Positions 27,954-36,576 are shown, counted from the first letter of the stretch. The stretch: DNA of 64,000 bases from JAUIJL01 sp965366625 (GCA_965366625.1 CBDUGP010000003.1:156566-220565); one strand, 5' to 3'. The notes: generated from the sequence alone by a model not told the origin. Made by a program: numbers and translations.

Positions 27954-28465
27954 GTGGATCCCTCGAAGGCACTGAATAGCAGGCGCTCATGGTGGGTTGT
28001 GAGTCCGTTAAACGTTGATTGGAAACACGTTGGGGCCTTCGGCCAAAGCCGGGAATGGGTTGAAACGACCCTGAACTGTGGGCTCGATTCCAAAAAATAG
28101 ACCCGGAGAGCGCAATGCCTAAGTATGTGTGGAAAGTCGATGAGACGCTATAGGAGAAACACCGAAAGTCGCATATGACGTTGCGGAGACCGTAGGATTC
28201 AAGGGAGCGGGCTGGTGGCGATCCTGGGCTCAACCCATAGAATCCGGCGGGTGGACTTGCCGGCAGGTCGCCGGAGTCGTTGACCCTCGCCAACCTTCGT
28301 GGTACCTTCTCCGACCCTGCCACGCGGCACGCCGCCCTTCGTGTATCTCCAAGATCCCGACGCGGATCCCCGGCCCCGACAGGCAGTCCAACCATCGAAC
28401 AGTCGGACGCGGACGTCGCTGCGTCGACGGCTGTTTCAGAGCATCCTTTCAAGGAGACCAAAGCG
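27954..28465. other. Divergent intergenic region before rplU
   Basis: About 510 bases between the giant M14 gene (minus) and rplU (plus). No convincing gene is seen. It should hold the promoters of both genes. I see no clear structured RNA leader, although the rplU side is long enough for one. Confidence 0.6.
28280..28308 (+). promoter_or_regulatory. Candidate sigma-70-type promoter for the rplU operon
   Basis: TTGACC (28280-28285) is followed after 17 bases by TACCTT (28303-28308). The -35 box is good and the -10 box weak. It would give a 5' leader of about 150 bases before rplU. Confidence 0.35.
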
Positions 28466-28783
28466 ATGTATGCAGTGATTGAGACCGGTGGCAAACAATA
28501 CCGGGTAAAAGAAGGTGACATCCTCGATGTCGAGCGTATCTCGGGTGTATCGGGCGAGCAAAAAGATGTCGTGTTCGACCGCGTCCTTTTGGTCGGTGAC
28601 GGCGACGACATCAAAGTCGGCCAACCCATCGTCGAAGGTGCGAGCGTCAACGCGCAGCTGGTCAACGAGATTCGCGGCCCGAAAGTGATCGTTTTCAAGT
28701 TCAAGCGCCGCAAGCAATACCGGCGTAAGAACGGCCACCGTCAGGACCTCCACCGGGTCCGCATCCAGGGCATCCAAGTCTGA
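28466..28783 (+). CDS. rplU: Ribosomal protein bL21
   Basis: A 105-residue 50S subunit protein with the typical MYAVIETGGKQYRVKEGD start and the basic KFKRRKQYRRKNGHRQ C-terminal rRNA-binding region. ATG at 28466 is preceded by AAGGAG; an upstream open extension has no family similarity. It is the first gene of the rplU-rpmA-obgE-nadD-rsfS string. Confidence 0.98.
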   Translation: MYAVIETGGKQYRVKEGDILDVERISGVSGEQKDVVFDRVLLVGDGDDIKVGQPIVEGASVNAQLVNEIRGPKVIVFKFKRRKQYRRKNGHRQDLHRVRIQGIQV

Positions 28784-28811
28784 GCCCGACTGAAGATAAA
28801 GGAGACACGAG

Positions 28812-29072
28812 ATGGCTCATAAGAAAGGTCAGGGTTCCAGCCGCAACGGCCGCGACTCCAATCCTCAATTTCTCGGCGTGAAACGCTTCGGCGGTCAAAC
28901 CGTCACCGGTGGCACCATTTTGGTGCGCCAACGGGGTACCAGATTCAAACCCGGTAAGAACGTGGGTTTGGGTAAGGACGATACCCTTTTCGCCATGGCG
29001 GACGGCGTGGTTGAATTTCAGCATCGGGGCCGCATGGGCAAATTTGTCCACGTGATGCCGGCCGCTGAATAA
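28812..29072 (+). CDS. rpmA: Ribosomal protein bL27
   Basis: An 86-residue 50S protein beginning MAHKKGQGSSRNGRDSNPQ, with the conserved N-terminal tail that reaches toward the peptidyl transferase centre and the IVRQRGT-like motif (ILVRQRGTRFKPG). There is no N-terminal cleavable extension of the Firmicutes type. AAGGAG precedes the start; it follows rplU by 28 bases. Confidence 0.98.
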   Translation: MAHKKGQGSSRNGRDSNPQFLGVKRFGGQTVTGGTILVRQRGTRFKPGKNVGLGKDDTLFAMADGVVEFQHRGRMGKFVHVMPAAE

Positions 29073-29130
29073 GCCGCTCTAGAACCGAAAGATCGAGTTG
29101 ACGTCCAAAGCGGGCGTCCACCGCAGCGCT

Positions 29131-29159
29131 ACACCCCCGCAGGACCCCTGTGGGGGTGT
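29131..29159 (+). terminator. Strong hairpin between rpmA and obgE
   Basis: An 8-bp perfect stem (ACACCCCC at 29131-29138 with GGGGGTGT at 29152-29159) contains an additional inner CAGG/CCTG pairing. There is no T run, so it may attenuate or stabilise rather than terminate fully, lowering expression of the GTPase and later genes relative to the ribosomal proteins. Confidence 0.55.
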
Positions 29160-29168
29160 CTTGCTATA

Positions 29169-29210
29169 CGCAGTCCGGGACGCGCAGTCCGGGACGCGCA
29201 GTCCGGGACG
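29169..29210. repeat. 14-bp x 3 tandem repeat upstream of obgE
   Basis: Three perfect units CGCAGTCCGGGACG (29169-29182, 29183-29196, 29197-29210) lie between the hairpin and the obgE ribosome binding site. Confidence 0.95.
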
Positions 29211-29232
29211 CGCAGCATAGAGGAGAGAGCTG

Positions 29233-30369
29233 ATGGCTTTTATCGACGAAGCAGTGATCGAGGTTGTCGCCGGCAAGGGTGGCAACGGCTGCATCGCTTT
29301 TCGGCGTGAAAAATTCGTGCCCCGTGGAGGCCCGTCCGGCGGTGACGGCGGCGACGGCGGCTCGGTGATTTTGGTCGGCGATCGGAATCTCAACACCCTC
29401 TACGAATTTCGCCACAGTCCCCGCCGAGCTGCAGAAAAGGGTCGCCACGGCGAAGGCTCTGACTGTACCGGCCGCAGCGGATCGGACCTTGAGATCAAGG
29501 TGCCTTTGGGCACGGTGGTGATCGATGCCGCTTCAGACGAAATCGTCGGCGAGCTGATGGAGGAAGGGGATCGCCTCATGGTCGCCAAGGGCGGTCATGG
29601 TGGCAGAGGCAATGCGCGCTTCAAAACCGCCACCCGACGCGCTCCCCGCTACGCCGAGGATGGCTGGGAAGGCGAAGAAAAAAAGCTGCGTCTCGAGCTG
29701 AAACTGCTGGCGGACGTGGGATTGGTGGGTTTGCCCAATGCCGGCAAGTCGACCTTGATCAGCACCGTCTCGGCCGCCCGCCCAAAAATTGCCGACTACC
29801 CGTTCACCACGTTGGTACCGCAGCTCGGGGTAGTGGCCCGCGGACCGATCGAGGATCCGTTCGTGATCGCCGATCTGCCGGGTTTGATCGCCGGCGCCTC
29901 GGCCGGCGCGGGTTTGGGACACCAATTCCTGCGCCACATCGAACGCTGTCGGGTGCTCGTGCATCTGGTGGATTTGAGCGGCGGCGAGGGAGCCTACATG
30001 GATGTCGGCGCCGAAGGCACACCCGAGATCCTTGGGGCCGAGGAGGAGTTGGCGTCGATCGAAGAAGAACTGAGAGTGTTCGATGCCGGCCTTTTGGCCC
30101 GTAAGCGGATCTTGGTGGGATCCAAGGCCGACGCCGGCGTTGAGGAACGGCGGACGGCGTTGAGGGCCGCGGCGGAGCAGCGGGGGTTGAGCTATTACGA
30201 GATCAGCTCGGTGGCGCACAAAGGGTTGGATCCCTTGTTGGCCGAGATCAGCACCCTGCTCAAAGCAACGAAAAGATTCGACGATCTGGATGCCGGCTCA
30301 GACCTCGATCTGGACCCGGAGCCAGAAACGAAGCCGGAAACGAAGCCGAAGCCGGAGGTCGGAATGTGA
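29233..30369 (+). CDS. obgE: Obg family ribosome-assembly GTPase
   Basis: A 378-residue Obg GTPase with a role in 50S maturation and stress control. The glycine-rich Obg fold is at about 1-160 (VVAGKGGNGCIAFRREKFVP, GGDGGDGGSV). The G domain has G1 GLPNAGKST, G3 DLPGLIAGAS, G4 in LVGSKAD (variant of NKxD) and G5 ISS. The short C-terminal tail is acidic with TKPE-type repeats made by a 12-bp DNA repeat (30325-30348). AGGAG lies eight bases before the ATG. Its TGA overlaps the GTG start of nadD (GTGA). Confidence 0.97.
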   Translation: MAFIDEAVIEVVAGKGGNGCIAFRREKFVPRGGPSGGDGGDGGSVILVGDRNLNTLYEFRHSPRRAAEKGRHGEGSDCTGRSGSDLEIKVPLGTVVIDAASDEIVGELMEEGDRLMVAKGGHGGRGNARFKTATRRAPRYAEDGWEGEEKKLRLELKLLADVGLVGLPNAGKSTLISTVSAARPKIADYPFTTLVPQLGVVARGPIEDPFVIADLPGLIAGASAGAGLGHQFLRHIERCRVLVHLVDLSGGEGAYMDVGAEGTPEILGAEEELASIEEELRVFDAGLLARKRILVGSKADAGVEERRTALRAAAEQRGLSYYEISSVAHKGLDPLLAEISTLLKATKRFDDLDAGSDLDLDPEPETKPETKPKPEVGM

Positions 30370-30980
30370 AGATCGGCCTGTACGGCGGCAGCTTCGACCC
30401 GATCCATCGGGGGCACGTGGAACCGATCCTCGAAGCCGAGTTGGCGGCAGGCCTCGATCGGGTGATCTATCTACCCACCGCAAGACCACCGCACAAGGAA
30501 AGCCGACGGCTGGCACCGGCAGAGCATCGTTTTGCCATGGTCGAGCTGGCCCTTTCCGACCATCCGCAGCTCGAGGTATCCCGGTTCGAAATGGGCCTTG
30601 ACGGCCCCTCCTATACGGTGGAGACCTTGGAGCACTTTCGCTCCCAACGGCCGGCCGACGAGCTGCATCTGCTGATTGGGGCAGATTCGTTTTTGAGCCT
30701 GGACCGGTGGCACCGATACCAAGAATTACCTGCTTTGGCCCGGTTGGTGGTGCTGGTGCGACCCGGTTGGAAGCTCGAGCCGCGATCGGAAGTCTCATCG
30801 TGGATCCACCGCTTGGCGGAGGATCCGGCGGTGATTTGGGTGAAAAATCAGCAGATCGACGCCTCGTCCACAGAAATTCGACGCCTTTTGTCCATTGGAG
30901 AGCCGGTTCCCGCCGATTGGCTGACGGAGCCGGTGTTAAACTACATCCGCAGATTTGCGTTGTATGCCGAAACCGCGTGA
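30366..30980 (+). CDS. nadD: Nicotinate-nucleotide adenylyltransferase
   Basis: A 204-residue enzyme that adenylates nicotinate mononucleotide in NAD synthesis. It has the nucleotidyltransferase signature GLYGGSFDPIHRGHVEP (the HxGH-type motif reads HRGH), PPHK for substrate contact, and the C-terminal SSTEIRRLL (ISSTxIR-type) motif. It starts with GTG, overlapping the obgE stop, which implies translational coupling. It is followed by rsfS after 33 bases, the common bacterial arrangement. Confidence 0.96.
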   Translation: MKIGLYGGSFDPIHRGHVEPILEAELAAGLDRVIYLPTARPPHKESRRLAPAEHRFAMVELALSDHPQLEVSRFEMGLDGPSYTVETLEHFRSQRPADELHLLIGADSFLSLDRWHRYQELPALARLVVLVRPGWKLEPRSEVSSWIHRLAEDPAVIWVKNQQIDASSTEIRRLLSIGEPVPADWLTEPVLNYIRRFALYAETA

Positions 30981-31013
30981 GATCACCGGTGCCGGCCAAG
31001 GAAAGACACCAAC

Positions 31014-31478
31014 ATGGAGAGTTCAACCATCCCCTCCCAGCAAGAAATCCTGTCCCGGCTCGAAGGGCGTATCGACGACCGTCCGCCCGCCGAGCTGACC
31101 GCCGCGGAGCAAATGCGCAGCGCGGTACAGGCGGCTTTGGATCGCAAAGCCGTTGACGTCAAAGTGCTCGAACTAGCCGAAGTGAGCGATTTTACCGACC
31201 TATTCTTGATTTGCTCGGGCACCAACGAACGCCAGGTGAAGGCGATTGCCGATGCCATTGAAAAGGTGTTGACCAAGAATAAGGTTAAACCGTTGCACAT
31301 CGAAGGGCAAAACCGATCCCGTTGGATCTTGATGGATTACGGTGGTGACATGGTGATTCACATCTTCCACCAGGAAGCTCGGGAGTTTTATGACCTCGAA
31401 CGACTGTGGTCGGACGCGCCGGTCGTCACCGAGCGTTTCGCGGATCCCGGCGAGCTGGCCACGTCGGCTTCAGCTTGA
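31014..31478 (+). CDS. rsfS: Ribosomal silencing factor RsfS
   Basis: A 154-residue protein. Residues about 35-140 form the RsfS/DUF143 domain (VLELAEVSDFTDLFLICSGTNERQ, IEGQNRSRWILMDYGGDMVIHIF, FYDLERLWSDAP). It binds uL14 and blocks subunit joining in starvation. It has a 30-residue N-terminal extension of unknown role. The ribosome binding site is AAGGAAAG. It is the last gene of the rplU cluster, and a MITE-like element follows. Confidence 0.95.
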   Translation: MESSTIPSQQEILSRLEGRIDDRPPAELTAAEQMRSAVQAALDRKAVDVKVLELAEVSDFTDLFLICSGTNERQVKAIADAIEKVLTKNKVKPLHIEGQNRSRWILMDYGGDMVIHIFHQEAREFYDLERLWSDAPVVTERFADPGELATSASA

Positions 31479-31501
31479 TCGCAGGCCGTCTTCTAGAGGC
31501 T

Positions 31502-31722
31502 TAATTAGAGCCTATCCAGAAATGGGATTTTCCGATGAACCAAGGCCGGATGGACCGAGGACGGAAGCGAGCGTGTCTGAGCGATACACCCGAAGCATCG
31601 GTATAAGCCCCTACTCTTCAGCAATTTACAGCGGCATTGCAGCGGTGGCGCGAGTTCGGAGCGACGCCCGCAGGCCATCCGGCCGACGCCCGCGACAGCA
31701 TTTCTGGATAGGCCCTAATTAG
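31502..31722. mobile_element. MITE-like foldback element with 7-bp direct repeats
   Basis: Near-perfect terminal inverted repeats (AGCCTATCCAGAAATG at 31509-31524; CATTTCTGGATAGGCCC at 31699-31715) bound a 207-base non-coding element. They are flanked by TAATTAG on both sides (31502-31508, 31716-31722), a likely target duplication. An internal GGCCGGATGG / CCATCCGGCC pair adds to the foldback structure. The inverted repeats resemble those of IS5-type transposons, but no transposase is present. It separates rsfS from the sigma-54 activator-like gene. Confidence 0.8.
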
Positions 31723-31726
31723 TCCC

Positions 31727-32638
31727 GTGTTGGGCGAGTCCCTCAAGGAGCTGCTGACGGCTTCTCCGACCCTAGGGGAGAGCTTGCGCGGTATCGACCG
31801 GGCGGCGGCGACCCAAACACCGATCCTGATTCTCGGCGAGTCGGGAACCGGTCGCAGCACCCTCGCGCGGGCGATTCATCGGCAAAGTCCACGCTCTGCT
31901 TGCCCCTTGGTGGAAGTCGATCCTGGGGTGGTTCCGGCGAGCCTATTCGAGAGTGATTTATTCGGTTATCGCGCGGGTGCCTTTACCGGTGCCGAACTCG
32001 ATACCCCCGGGCGCGTGGAGCTGGCCCGATCCGGCACCTTGGTGCTCGATCACGTAGAGGCCTTGCCGATAAGGGTCCAGCCCAAATTGCTGCGTTTGTT
32101 GGCGGAGCAACGCTATGCACCGCTCGGCGGAAGAGATCGCCAAGCGGATGTGAGGTTCGTCGCGATCGCCACCCCGGATCTGCGCCGCCGGGTCGACAGT
32201 GGCGCCTTTCGAGCCGACCTTTTTTTCCGTCTGGACGTCCTGGCCTTCCGCCTTCCCCCCCTGCGCCAACGTCTCACGGACCTGCCGACCCTGGTCGAAC
32301 GCTTGCTGGCGGACTTATCCCAGCGCTTCGGCCGACCCACCCCGAAGCTGTCCGACGCGTCCTGGTCTTGGATGTCGGAATACGGCTGGCCGGGAAATCT
32401 TCGTCAAGTCAGGAACCTTCTCGAACGGCAAATGATCTTGGCCACCGGCGACGTGTTGGACCTTCCCGCGCCGTCGGATGCGGTGGAGCTGAGACCGTGC
32501 TCATTGATGGATTTAGAGCGCGAGCACATTCTTCGAACCTTGGCCTATACCCGCGGTCACCAAGGGCGCGCCGCCGAGATTCTCGGCATCAGCCGTAAGG
32601 CCCTGTGGGAGAAGCGTAAACGGTTCGATATCCCTTGA
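31727..32638 (+). CDS. Sigma-54 activator-like protein with altered ATPase residues
   Basis: A 303-residue protein made of only the AAA+ central domain and a C-terminal Fis-type helix-turn-helix (GHQGRAAEILGISRKALWEKRKRF); there is no N-terminal sensory domain. GAFTGA, which contacts sigma-54, is intact (about residues 83-88), and the FRADLFFRLDV arginine-finger region is kept. Key ATPase residues are changed: Walker A reads GESGTGRS (Lys to Arg), Walker B reads LVLDHVE (the Glu of DE is His), and the sensor-I Asn of the ATNRDL block is not present (IATPDL). It may therefore not hydrolyse ATP. The start codon is GTG, four bases after the MITE, with no visible ribosome binding site, so the start is uncertain. 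The propeller kinase follows after 84 bases. Confidence 0.8.
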   Translation: MLGESLKELLTASPTLGESLRGIDRAAATQTPILILGESGTGRSTLARAIHRQSPRSACPLVEVDPGVVPASLFESDLFGYRAGAFTGAELDTPGRVELARSGTLVLDHVEALPIRVQPKLLRLLAEQRYAPLGGRDRQADVRFVAIATPDLRRRVDSGAFRADLFFRLDVLAFRLPPLRQRLTDLPTLVERLLADLSQRFGRPTPKLSDASWSWMSEYGWPGNLRQVRNLLERQMILATGDVLDLPAPSDAVELRPCSLMDLEREHILRTLAYTRGHQGRAAEILGISRKALWEKRKRFDIP

Positions 32639-32722
32639 CCGTGTACCTGCATTTTGCGGAATCGTAGGCGGATCGCCTGTCCTCGTTCTAGAAAGCCCCG
32701 GTCGAGCTATGATCCTGCTGAC

Positions 32723-35700
32723 ATGAATTCTTGTCGGCTCATCATCTGTTTGGTTTTGCTGCTTATCGGCTCGGTTGCAGTGCCTGTATCCGTGGCTCAA
32801 ACCCCAAGTCTAGAAGTGTATTCGGCCGGCCAGGGTTTGCCCCAAGGGCAGGTGTTGGCCTTGCATCGAGACCCTGAGGGTTTCCTGTGGGTCGGCACTT
32901 ACGGAGGCCTGAGCCGCTATGACGGCCGTGGATTCGTCACCTGGACGGCCGCCGAGGGATTGCCCACCAATACGGTCAGCGATCTGACCACCGATGCACG
33001 GGGCCGGCTGGTCGTCGCGACCTCCAAGGGCGTGTGCTTCCTGCGCAAACCTGCCTTGGCCGGGGGGGCAGGGGTCGGCGGCGAGGTGACGTGTCCGGTG
33101 GATGCCCGCGAGCCGGTGGAGGTGGGAATGGTCTGGGCCGACACCTCCCAGGGTGGATCCGGGGAAGTTTGGGCCGCCACGGAAGGAGGTGTGGCGCTCT
33201 ACGTCGACGATTCCATTCACCACTTCGATCGCAGCCACGGTTTGCCCTCCGATCGCGTCAGCACGGTGGCCTTCCACGAGGGGCAGCTTTATGTCGGCAC
33301 GGAGGCGGGGGCCGCGGTTTACCTGCCCGGCGGCGACATCGGGCGATTCGAACCCGTGGATCTCGGCGACCTGAGCACCATGGCGGTCACCGCCATGGCA
33401 TCTTCGCCCACCGGCCTTTTGATCGCCGGAGAAGGCAAGATCGTCGCCAAGCGAGAGGAGGATTTTCGCGCCGAGCTGCTGCCGTCGGACCTCGAGGGGG
33501 CGACGATCGCACGCCTAGTGCCCACATCGGCCGGGGGCACCTGGATCGCGACTTCTCGGGGAGTCGCGCATTGGCAAGATACCCCCTTGGCCGAGGCGTC
33601 GATTCTCGATCGCCGACGCGGTTTGCCCGCCGCCCGCGTTTATTCCCTGATCGTCGATCAAGAAAACATTGTTTGGATCGGTACGGACGGCGGCATTGCC
33701 AAACGGGCCCCCGGCCCTTTTTCTACCTTCTCGGTGGCCGACGGTGTGCCCGACGTGTTGGTGCGGGCGATGGCCGAGAGACCCGTCGCCGAAAGCGCGG
33801 TGGCCGCCGAACTCTGGTTGGGTACCCGTGAAGGGGTTGTGCGGCAAAGGGGCGCGCGCTTTGAAAAGGTCGAGTTGTCGGACTTGAAGCATCCAAGGGT
33901 CTACGCCTTGACGCCCGGCACCCTGGGTGAGATGTGGATCGGCACGGTGGAGGGTCTGGTGCGATGGTTTCCCGACCGCCAACAGCGCTTCGGTGAAGCC
34001 GAAGGTCTACCCCAGGATTTCGTGCTCGCTCTATTGCCCCAAACCGTGGGCCCAAGCCCAAACAACCGTGGGGTTTGGGTGGGGACGCGGCGGGGATTGG
34101 TGTTTGTCGACGAAACGGGCTTGGTCAAGACCTTTGACCATCCCATTGGCCAGGCTCCCGTGCTCAGCCTGATCAAAGGGCACGACGATGCCTTGTGGGT
34201 GGGAATGAACGCCGGCGGAGTCCAAATTTTGGACTGGCGTGCCGGTCCGGACGGGCCAGAAATCGAAGGAGTGCGATTGCACGGCTCCGAAGCCAATGGT
34301 TGGACCGGCCTGTCGATTTGGTCCATGGATCGAAGCCTCGACGGCAAGGTTTGGCTGGGTACCAACGGTGACGGTGTGCTGGGAGTGGCCCTGCGAGGAG
34401 CGACTGCGGAGGTCGAGCGCCTGACCGTGGACAACGGCCTGATCAACAACTTCGTTTGGCAAGTGGCGAGCGATTCCGCGGGCAGCCTCTGGATGTTTAC
34501 CAACCAGGGTTTGGATCGGTATTTCCCTGATCGAGCCGGCGCTGATCGGTTTAGGCACTTCGGTTTAGCGGACGGCTTGCCGAGTCTGGAGGGGGCCGCC
34601 GCGGCGATTCTGGAGGATCATAGGGGTCGGCTTTGGTTCGGCACCTCGGAAGGGGTGGTCCGCTTTGATCCCGATCGAGAATCGGGTAATCCGCTTCCGC
34701 CCCGGGTATTGATTCGGGAGGTCGTCACCGATGATGGGCAGAAGCTCAGCTCGGGAGCGGTCCTGGGTCCGGAACTCAGTTCGCTCACCGTGCGAGTCAC
34801 TGCTTTGAGTTTTCGCCGTGAGGATCGCGTTCGCTTCCGTTATCGCCTGATGGGTGGCGACGATCGATGGTCGCAATTCATTGCCGAAGACAGGATCAAC
34901 TTTGTCGGCATTGGCGCCGGGAATTATTCCCTCGAAGTAGAAGCGATCAACGAATCGGGTGTGCTGAGCGCTACCCCGGCGGTCTTCGAGCTAGTTGTAC
35001 GACCCGGATTTTGGGGCCATTGGGAGGTCCGATTGCTCGGCGCCTTTCTCTTGATGGCCGGGGTCTTCGCCTTGGCACGCTTTCGGGTACGCCATCTCGA
35101 AGGGGAGCGTCGTCGTTTGGAATCCCTGGTGGCGGCGCGCACCTTGGAGCTGCAGAGGCAAAATCAGAGCCTGGCCAAGGAAATCGACGAGCGTATCAAG
35201 GCAGAAGAAGAGCATCGGAGGCTCGAAGATCAGCTGCGCCAATCTGAGAAAATGGAAGCGGTCGGCCGTTTGGCCGGTGGCGTAGCCCATGACTTCAACA
35301 ATCTTCTGACCACCATTTCTGGATATTGCGATTTGCTCGGAGAACAGTTGGAACGGGACGATCCGAAACATGCGGATCTCAAAGAAATTCAACGGGCTTC
35401 GCAACGGGCTGCCCGGCTGACCCACCAGCTGTTGGCGTTCAGCCGCAAACAAGATATCGCGCCGACAATCTTGCACCTCAATGCGGTCGTCGGAGAAGTC
35501 AGTCGGATGTTGGAACGTTTGATCGGCGAGCACATTCGGCTACGTTTCGACCTCGATGCTCAACCCGATGTCGTGGTTTGTGATCGAGGACAGCTCGAGC
35601 AGATCTTGATGAATTTAATGCTCAACGCCCGGGATTCGGTGGGGTCCAGGGGTTCGATTAGTATTCAGACCCGCTACGAGGTTCTCGGGCACGACTTGGA

Positions 35701-36388
35701 GAATCGATATGGTGAGCCCGTGCCGGCAGGAGCTTATGTGGTTCTCGAAGTGCTCGATACGGGCCACGGCATGGACGACGAGGTGCTCTCCCGCATTTTC
35801 GAGCCGTTCTTTACCACCAAGGCAGAAGGTGAGGGCACGGGTCTGGGTCTGGCCACCGTTTACGGCGCCGTGTCTCAGAACAAGGGGTTTGTAGACGTGG
35901 AAAGCGCGGTGGGTAGGGGTACCCAATTCCGGGTGCGTTTCCCCGCTGCCGTGGATCAAGCCGTGGACACCGTCGCCACCGGTGTTTTTGAGGCGGTGCC
36001 CGAAGGCATGGGTTATACGGTTTTGGTGGTGGAAGACGAAGACGCGGTTCGTGCCTTAATTTCAGGCATCCTCAGCCGATTCGGGTACCGAGTCTTGCAG
36101 GCCGCTCACGGACAAGAAGCCATTCGGGTTTCTGAATCCTTCGAAGGCCGAATCCACCTCCTGTTGACCGATATGGTGATGCCCGAACTCGACGGCAGAA
36201 TGCTCGCCGAGCGCTTGGCCAGTCCCCGGCCTGAAATGGAAGTGCTTTTCGTCTCCGGATATCCCGACGATTACCTGAGCCGTCGCGGACTGCTGCCGGA
36301 AGGCAAAAGCTTTCTCAACAAACCTTTCTCATCGAAACGTTTAGCAAGAACCGTCCGCCAAGCCCTGGGCAACGAAGCGGTTTCTTGA
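32723..36388 (+). CDS. Beta-propeller hybrid sensor histidine kinase with receiver domain
   Basis: A 1221-residue membrane sensor. Signal sequence at 1-25. The periplasmic double beta-propeller of regulator-propeller repeats is at about 30-660 (GLPQGQVLALHRDPEGFLWVGTYGGLSRYDG and variants). A Y_Y_Y immunoglobulin-like domain lies at about 690-757, one TM helix at about 772-791 and a coiled coil at about 795-850. HisKA has the phosphoacceptor His in GGVAHDFNNLLTTISGY (about 856). HATPase has N box LMLNARDS and G box GEGTGLGLATVYG. The receiver at about 1099-1215 has the phosphoacceptor Asp in LLLTDMVMPE (about 1149) and Lys in FLNKPF. The architecture resembles Bacteroidetes nutrient sensors but lacks an AraC output. 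The upstream sigma-54-like regulator is a plausible partner. ATG at 32723 begins the signal peptide. Confidence 0.92.
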   Translation: MNSCRLIICLVLLLIGSVAVPVSVAQTPSLEVYSAGQGLPQGQVLALHRDPEGFLWVGTYGGLSRYDGRGFVTWTAAEGLPTNTVSDLTTDARGRLVVATSKGVCFLRKPALAGGAGVGGEVTCPVDAREPVEVGMVWADTSQGGSGEVWAATEGGVALYVDDSIHHFDRSHGLPSDRVSTVAFHEGQLYVGTEAGAAVYLPGGDIGRFEPVDLGDLSTMAVTAMASSPTGLLIAGEGKIVAKREEDFRAELLPSDLEGATIARLVPTSAGGTWIATSRGVAHWQDTPLAEASILDRRRGLPAARVYSLIVDQENIVWIGTDGGIAKRAPGPFSTFSVADGVPDVLVRAMAERPVAESAVAAELWLGTREGVVRQRGARFEKVELSDLKHPRVYALTPGTLGEMWIGTVEGLVRWFPDRQQRFGEAEGLPQDFVLALLPQTVGPSPNNRGVWVGTRRGLVFVDETGLVKTFDHPIGQAPVLSLIKGHDDALWVGMNAGGVQILDWRAGPDGPEIEGVRLHGSEANGWTGLSIWSMDRSLDGKVWLGTNGDGVLGVALRGATAEVERLTVDNGLINNFVWQVASDSAGSLWMFTNQGLDRYFPDRAGADRFRHFGLADGLPSLEGAAAAILEDHRGRLWFGTSEGVVRFDPDRESGNPLPPRVLIREVVTDDGQKLSSGAVLGPELSSLTVRVTALSFRREDRVRFRYRLMGGDDRWSQFIAEDRINFVGIGAGNYSLEVEAINESGVLSATPAVFELVVRPGFWGHWEVRLLGAFLLMAGVFALARFRVRHLEGERRRLESLVAARTLELQRQNQSLAKEIDERIKAEEEHRRLEDQLRQSEKMEAVGRLAGGVAHDFNNLLTTISGYCDLLGEQLERDDPKHADLKEIQRASQRAARLTHQLLAFSRKQDIAPTILHLNAVVGEVSRMLERLIGEHIRLRFDLDAQPDVVVCDRGQLEQILMNLMLNARDSVGSRGSISIQTRYEVLGHDLENRYGEPVPAGAYVVLEVLDTGHGMDDEVLSRIFEPFFTTKAEGEGTGLGLATVYGAVSQNKGFVDVESAVGRGTQFRVRFPAAVDQAVDTVATGVFEAVPEGMGYTVLVVEDEDAVRALISGILSRFGYRVLQAAHGQEAIRVSESFEGRIHLLLTDMVMPELDGRMLAERLASPRPEMEVLFVSGYPDDYLSRRGLLPEGKSFLNKPFSSKRLARTVRQALGNEAVS

Positions 36389-36453
36389 CCCAGGCCGAAG
36401 GTTAGTTGAATCTTTTGGAATTTCCGCAAATCATTGATTAGAAATGGTTTGAA

Positions 36454-36567
36454 GTAGGGGCTGGGCATGCCCCATGCCGCTCTCCCTTGAGAAGCGGCTC
36501 GGCTTCGCCTCACCCGGGCGGGGACAAGCCCCGCCCCTACATCCGGAGGTTTGCGGGCGTAGCCCGC
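36454..36567. repeat. Palindromic intergenic repeat cluster between convergent genes
   Basis: GTAGGGGC (36454-36461) and GCCCCTAC (36533-36540) are an 8-bp perfect outer inverted repeat. Inside are a GGGCGGGG/CCCCGCCC hairpin (36516-36536) and, just outside, a GCGGGC-GTA-GCCCGC hairpin (36553-36567). It sits between two convergent genes and could act as a bidirectional terminator, although there is no T run. The style is that of dispersed intergenic palindromes. Confidence 0.6.
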
Positions 36568-36576
36568 TAAGTTCCA

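Noticed and set aside
28280..28465. Structured L21 leader RNA
   Set aside because: The region is long enough, but I could not recognise a conserved leader structure by eye.
29169..29210. Possible CRISPR array
   Set aside because: Units are directly adjacent without spacers and are only 14 bases; the same holds for every other tandem repeat in the window.
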